Source: Acrocarpospora macrocephala (GTDB lineage: Bacteria; Actinomycetota; Actinomycetes; Streptosporangiales; Streptosporangiaceae). Taken from it: a stretch of DNA of 64,000 bases. The stretch is from positions 124,001 through 188,000 of the forward strand of contig NZ_BLAE01000006.1 in assembly GCF_009687865.1 (NCBI RefSeq), read 5' to 3'. Shown piece by piece: positions 61,055 through 64,000 of the stretch. Position 1 is the stretch's first letter. The number at the start of each line of letters is the position of its first letter. The position numbers and the translations under genes were made by a program. Under the pieces are notes generated by a model. That model was given only the letters and a program-made list of their open reading frames with translations. It was not told the origin of the DNA and ran no database searches.

Positions 61055-61786
61055 ATGTCCACCCGCAGGTCAGCCATCGTGATCGCCCTGGCGCTCCTAG
61101 GCGCGTCCGCATGCGGAGCCCAGACCGCCTCCCAGGCGCTCCTCACGCCAGAACCCCCCTCGACCCAGACGCCCCCGACCCCAGCAGCCTCACCCCCGGC
61201 CGCGACCCCCACCGCTCCCCCCGAATTCACCGCGAAGATCAGCCCAGTCACCCGCCAGCAGGTCAAATACTCCTGGCGCGAAGGCTGCCCCGTCGCCCTG
61301 AACGACCTGCGCCTGGTCACCATGACCTACTGGGGCTTCGACAAAAAGGCCCACACCGGCGAAATGGTCCTCAACGCCTCGGTCGCCAAGGACGTCGTCT
61401 CGGTCTTCCGCAAGCTGTACGACGACCGCTACCCCATCCGCCGTATGGAACTCGTCGACGTCTACAAAGGCGACGACTACGACTCGATCGACGTCGACAA
61501 CACCTCCGCCTTCAACTGCCGCGCCGCGACCGGCTCAACCCACTGGTCCCAGCACGCGTACGGCTTCGCGGTCGACCTCAACCCGCGCGAGAACCCCTAC
61601 CTCGAGGCCGACGGCTCCAACGCCCACAGGAACGCCGACGCGTACGTCAAGCGCCCGCTCGACAAGCCCGGAGTGATCAACCCAGGCGACAAGGTCGTCC
61701 GTGCCTTCGCGGCGATCGGCTGGGGCTGGGGCGGCGACTGGTCCGGCATCAAGGACTACCAGCACTTCTCCAAGAGCGGCCGCTAG
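61055..61786 (+). CDS. M15-family peptidase lipoprotein (VanY-like)
   Basis: 243 residues. Signal peptide with lipobox GASACG (Cys 20), a Thr/Pro-rich linker to about residue 60, and a D-Ala-D-Ala carboxypeptidase-like domain: THWSQHAYGFAVDLNP (His 167, Asp 174) and WGWGGDWSGIKDYQHF (His 237). These match the SxHxxGxAxD and H zinc ligands of the M15 fold. Likely anchored in the membrane and acting on peptidoglycan. Confidence 0.85.
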   Translation: MSTRRSAIVIALALLGASACGAQTASQALLTPEPPSTQTPPTPAASPPAATPTAPPEFTAKISPVTRQQVKYSWREGCPVALNDLRLVTMTYWGFDKKAHTGEMVLNASVAKDVVSVFRKLYDDRYPIRRMELVDVYKGDDYDSIDVDNTSAFNCRAATGSTHWSQHAYGFAVDLNPRENPYLEADGSNAHRNADAYVKRPLDKPGVINPGDKVVRAFAAIGWGWGGDWSGIKDYQHFSKSGR

Positions 61787-61875
61787 ACAGGATCCAGCCG
61801 GACATCATCGCCGTTCGTGCTGCAGATCCATCAGCGCCTGCGCGACGAACCCGCCTCGAACCAGCAGGTCAGCGA

Positions 61876-61919
61876 TGGGTAACCGCAGAACTGTCGGTGC
61901 CGTCTGCCAGGATCGGGCC
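61876..61919 (+). promoter_or_regulatory. Leaderless promoter-like element
   Basis: TGCCAGGAT (-10 hexamer CAGGAT at 61908-61913) followed by six bases and the ATG at 61920. Compare TGCCAGAAT before the prophage gene at 12199. Upstream ACTGTCGG parallels the prophage CGTCAG region. Confidence 0.45.
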
Positions 61920-62087
61920 ATGGCTTTCCCGCTCGACCTCCTCCCGTGCCCGGCCTCCGGCGACGTCATCCTCGTCCCCCGAGGTCTCGTCCACGCCAGG
62001 CTCACTCCCGCCGACCGGCGTGCGCTCATCGAGCAACTCCAGGCCCTCGACCTGCGCGAAGACGCCCTCACCTGCTTATCCGGATGA
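61920..62087 (+). CDS. Small conserved protein homologous to prophage gene 12006-12161
   Basis: 55 residues: MAFPLDLLPCPASGDVILVP, RGLVHARLTPADRRALIEQL, then QALDLREDAL. It shares the CP-x(2)-GDVILVP core and the following helix with the 51-residue prophage protein, including a similar promoter. Probably transcribed as a leaderless mRNA. Function unknown. Confidence 0.65.
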   Translation: MAFPLDLLPCPASGDVILVPRGLVHARLTPADRRALIEQLQALDLREDALTCLSG

Positions 62088-62219
62088 TCCCCATCCCGGG
62101 CAGATGGACGGGGACCGGATTACCTCGGAAGCGCGACCTTTCATCACCAAAGATCCCTTCATCACCAAGGGTCACTAAGGGACGACATCCACGCGCTGAC
62201 AGCTCGGCGGATGACCGCG

Positions 62220-62609
62220 TCACTCAGGGTTGCACCACATGCTGACCGCGGCCACGAAACCCTCTGCCTTGGGCAGGTCCACGGCCAGCTGGTCGGCCGC
62301 GAACTGGGAGAACGTCATGGGGTCGTCGGGCGAGGCGATGATCTTCTCGCACACCTGGATTCCGACCGAAAGAGCCTGGACCTCGTTGGTGGCCAACCCC
62401 GCGTCGACCTCTTTCAACGCCGTGAGGAACTCCTGCTTCTGGGCGTCGGAGAGTTCGGGAGCGGCGGCGATCGTGATGGCCGACTCCGTCGGGTTCGCCG
62501 CCGCCGAACTGGCGACGGTGCCGGGGTCCGCGGGAGCCGCGGTGTCCGTCCCGGAACACCCAGCAAGGGCAAAGACGGCAACAGCAAAAACTGGAACGAG
62601 TCGATTCAT
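62220..62609 (-). CDS. Secreted lipoprotein, DUF732-like
   Basis: 129 residues with lipobox LAGCSG (Cys 18) and a Thr/Ala/Pro-rich linker. The mature part, SDAQKQEFLTALKEVDAGLA, VGIQVCEKIIASPDDP, TFSQFAADQLAVDLPKAEGF, VAAVSMWC, has two cysteines and a helical pattern like the actinobacterial DUF732 domain. Function unknown. Confidence 0.65.
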   Translation of the reverse strand: MNRLVPVFAVAVFALAGCSGTDTAAPADPGTVASSAAANPTESAITIAAAPELSDAQKQEFLTALKEVDAGLATNEVQALSVGIQVCEKIIASPDDPMTFSQFAADQLAVDLPKAEGFVAAVSMWCNPE

Positions 62610-62876
62610 GAAAAATCACCCTAACGCCCACCCCACCACTAGGTGGGGCGGGCGAGGAATGTCGTGCTATCGGCAGCCCACTACTGCTGGAAGTGGCAGA
62701 TCGCAGGTGAGGGACCATACGTTAACCCTCGGATGAGGACAGATCAGGAAGGATGGCTTACCACTCCATAACGATCAGTCATCGGCCGCGTCACAACCTA
62801 GCGGTATCGGCGCTGGCACGGTCAACTGCTTGCGGCGACCGTGGTCAAGGGTGACGCGGCGCGACAGGAGACGACG

Positions 62877-63122
62877 ATGCAACAGTGGCTCCGTTCGAGC
62901 CCCCTACCGACGATCTGGCCCGCGGATCGGTACGAGGTGCGCTGCACCCGTCCGGCCCCCGATTTCACCACGGTGGACCGCTACCATTTCGCCGAGTTCG
63001 CCCACGAAGCGGCGGAAGGAGTCCAGGCAGCCGGCCTGGCGACTCAGATCGTGGTGGTCCGCCTCGAGGACGGCATCGTCCTGTTCGAGCAAGGGATGAC
63101 GGTTCCGTTAGAAGCCTGGTGA
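62877..63122 (+). CDS. Small conserved protein of unknown function (81 aa)
   Basis: 81 residues from ATG 62877, which follows AGGAGACGACG; a GTG at 62841 is less likely. MQQWLRSSPLPTIWPADRYE, then FAEFAHEAAEGVQAAGLATQ and IVVVRLEDGIVLFEQGMT. Overlaps the start of the next gene by four bases (GTGA). Function unknown. Confidence 0.6.
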   Translation: MQQWLRSSPLPTIWPADRYEVRCTRPAPDFTTVDRYHFAEFAHEAAEGVQAAGLATQIVVVRLEDGIVLFEQGMTVPLEAW

Positions 63123-64000
63123 GCGAAACTGGACTCATGGCGGAAAAGGATGGTGACGGCTGGGCCCGATGTGATCGGGGGCACCAACATTGGGGCGTGC
63201 ACGGCGCGGCCGGCTTGCTCGCCGTCCACCACACCCCCGAAGGTCCGTACGTGCTGATGCAAAAACGCTCCTGGTGGAGCCACCACGGCGGGACGTGGGG
63301 GCTGCCCGGCGGAGCGCGCGACAGCCACGAGGACGCGATCGCCAGCGCCCTGCGCGAGGCTCACGAGGAGGCCGCCCTCACCGGCGACCGGCTTCGCGTG
63401 CAGGGCGTCTATCTCGACGATCACGGCGGCTGGACGTTCCACACCGTGATCGCCGAGGCGTCCGAGCTGCTGTTCGCCGCGCCCGCCAACGGGGAGAGCA
63501 TCGCCTTGCGCTGGGTCTCCGCCGACCGGATCAACCGCAAGAAGCTCCACCCCGGCTTCGCCGAAACCTGGCCGCAGGTGCGGCCCACGCTGGACCCGCT
63601 CGTCCTCATCCTGGACATGGCCAACATCATCGGCGCCCGCGCCCAGCACGGCTGGTGGCGCGACCGGGCCGGCGCGACGACCCGGCTGCTGGAGGAGCTG
63701 AGCGCGCTCGCCGACCGAGGCCTCCAGCGCCCGATCGACGGCGTCCCCGACCTCGCCTGGCGTTACCCCCGCATGGTCGCCGTCGTCGAGGGCGCGGCCC
63801 GCGCCGCCACCCCGCCGCCGCTCAACCCCGCCCTGTCCGTCCTGCCCGCGCCCGGCAGCGGCGACGACACGATCGTCGAGGTGGTCGGCGCCGTACGCCC
63901 CTGGGAACGCGCCCTGGTCATCACCGCCGACCGCGGTCTACGCGAGCGGGTGACCGAACTGGGCGCCCTGGTCGTCGGCCCGAGCTGGTTGATCGCCCAA
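63119..64000 (+). CDS. NUDIX hydrolase with C-terminal NYN domain (partial)
   Basis: 294 residues visible; runs off the right edge. GTG at 63119 overlaps the upstream stop; ATG at 63137 is an alternative. A NUDIX box, GGARDSHEDAIASALREAHE, EAAL (about 62-86), with its flanking GTWGLPGG, is followed after about residue 165 by a NYN-like nuclease region (LILDMANIIGARAQHGWWRD and ALVITADRGLRERVTELGAL). Fusions of this kind are known in Actinobacteria. Probable nucleotide or RNA-linked hydrolase. Confidence 0.8.
   Translation, partial: MSETGLMAEKDGDGWARCDRGHQHWGVHGAAGLLAVHHTPEGPYVLMQKRSWWSHHGGTWGLPGGARDSHEDAIASALREAHEEAALTGDRLRVQGVYLDDHGGWTFHTVIAEASELLFAAPANGESIALRWVSADRINRKKLHPGFAETWPQVRPTLDPLVLILDMANIIGARAQHGWWRDRAGATTRLLEELSALADRGLQRPIDGVPDLAWRYPRMVAVVEGAARAATPPPLNPALSVLPAPGSGDDTIVEVVGAVRPWERALVITADRGLRERVTELGALVVGPSWLIAQ

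Noticed and set aside
60904-62178. 424-residue frame across the peptidase lipoprotein gene
   Set aside because: Arg/Pro-rich shadow frame; the real gene is the 243-residue lipoprotein at 61055-61786 with signal peptide and zinc ligands.

Overview
The window is high-GC DNA on which almost every gene has strong third-position GC bias. ECF/SigE-type sigma factor, NarL-type two-component, MauE and NUDIX-NYN genes point to an actinobacterium, most likely of the Streptosporangiales type (Streptosporangiaceae or Thermomonosporaceae). That placement is inference from gene families; no rRNA is present.

Bases 1 to about 47.35 kb are a prophage read almost entirely on the minus strand, so transcription runs from right to left. 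From left to right the map is: capsid, scaffold, a giant minor head protein with added kinase-like and ADP-ribosyltransferase domains, portal (with a 5-prime frameshift), large and small terminase (0.07-11 kb); a long train of small genes overlapping by 4 bases (11-20.8 kb); a candidate origin of replication with GTGGAC repeats (20.84-21.02 kb) beside a Prim-Pol/helicase replicase (21.0-23.6 kb); a divergent regulator pair (23.7-24.7 kb); a sigma-like/XRE fusion, a lipoprotein, an excisionase-like protein, a clamp-like/FtsK-gamma protein and RusA (24.7-33 kb); small membrane and Cys-motif proteins (33-36.5 kb); a DnaQ-like exonuclease, RecT-like annealase, HNH and YqaJ exonuclease module (36.5-39.8 kb); more small genes; and a second divergent repressor switch with four copies of one operator (45.3-46.3 kb). 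No integrase and no tail or lysis genes are inside the window; they probably lie to the left. The right junction is a tRNA-Arg(ACG) 5-prime half cut at its anticodon loop, next to paired 11-base repeats that look like integrase arm sites.

Bases 47.4-64 kb are host chromosome: a histidine-kinase remnant, a complete NarL-type two-component system, a tRNA cluster with a conserved unknown protein, a membrane-anchored phosphoribosyltransferase-like protein, an alcohol dehydrogenase, tRNA-Ser(GCT), a YceI/MarR pair, a SigE-family sigma factor, a MauE-type pair, an AAA ATPase, an M15-type peptidase lipoprotein, a small protein homologous to a prophage protein, and a partial NUDIX-NYN protein.

The most unusual signal is at 50.92-51.14 kb. 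Two consecutive tRNA-like genes have their 3-prime halves (anticodon-stem 3-prime strand, T arm, acceptor 3-prime strand) upstream of their 5-prime halves (acceptor 5-prime strand, D arm, anticodon-stem 5-prime strand), so both appear circularly permuted with the break in the anticodon loop. In both, acceptor and anticodon stems pair only in the permuted reading, and the flanking leader and trailer can pair with each other. They lie directly downstream of, and partly inside, the reading frame of the conserved unknown protein. Bacteria lack the tRNA-splicing endonuclease that matures permuted tRNAs elsewhere, so these genes, if functional, would need another maturation route.
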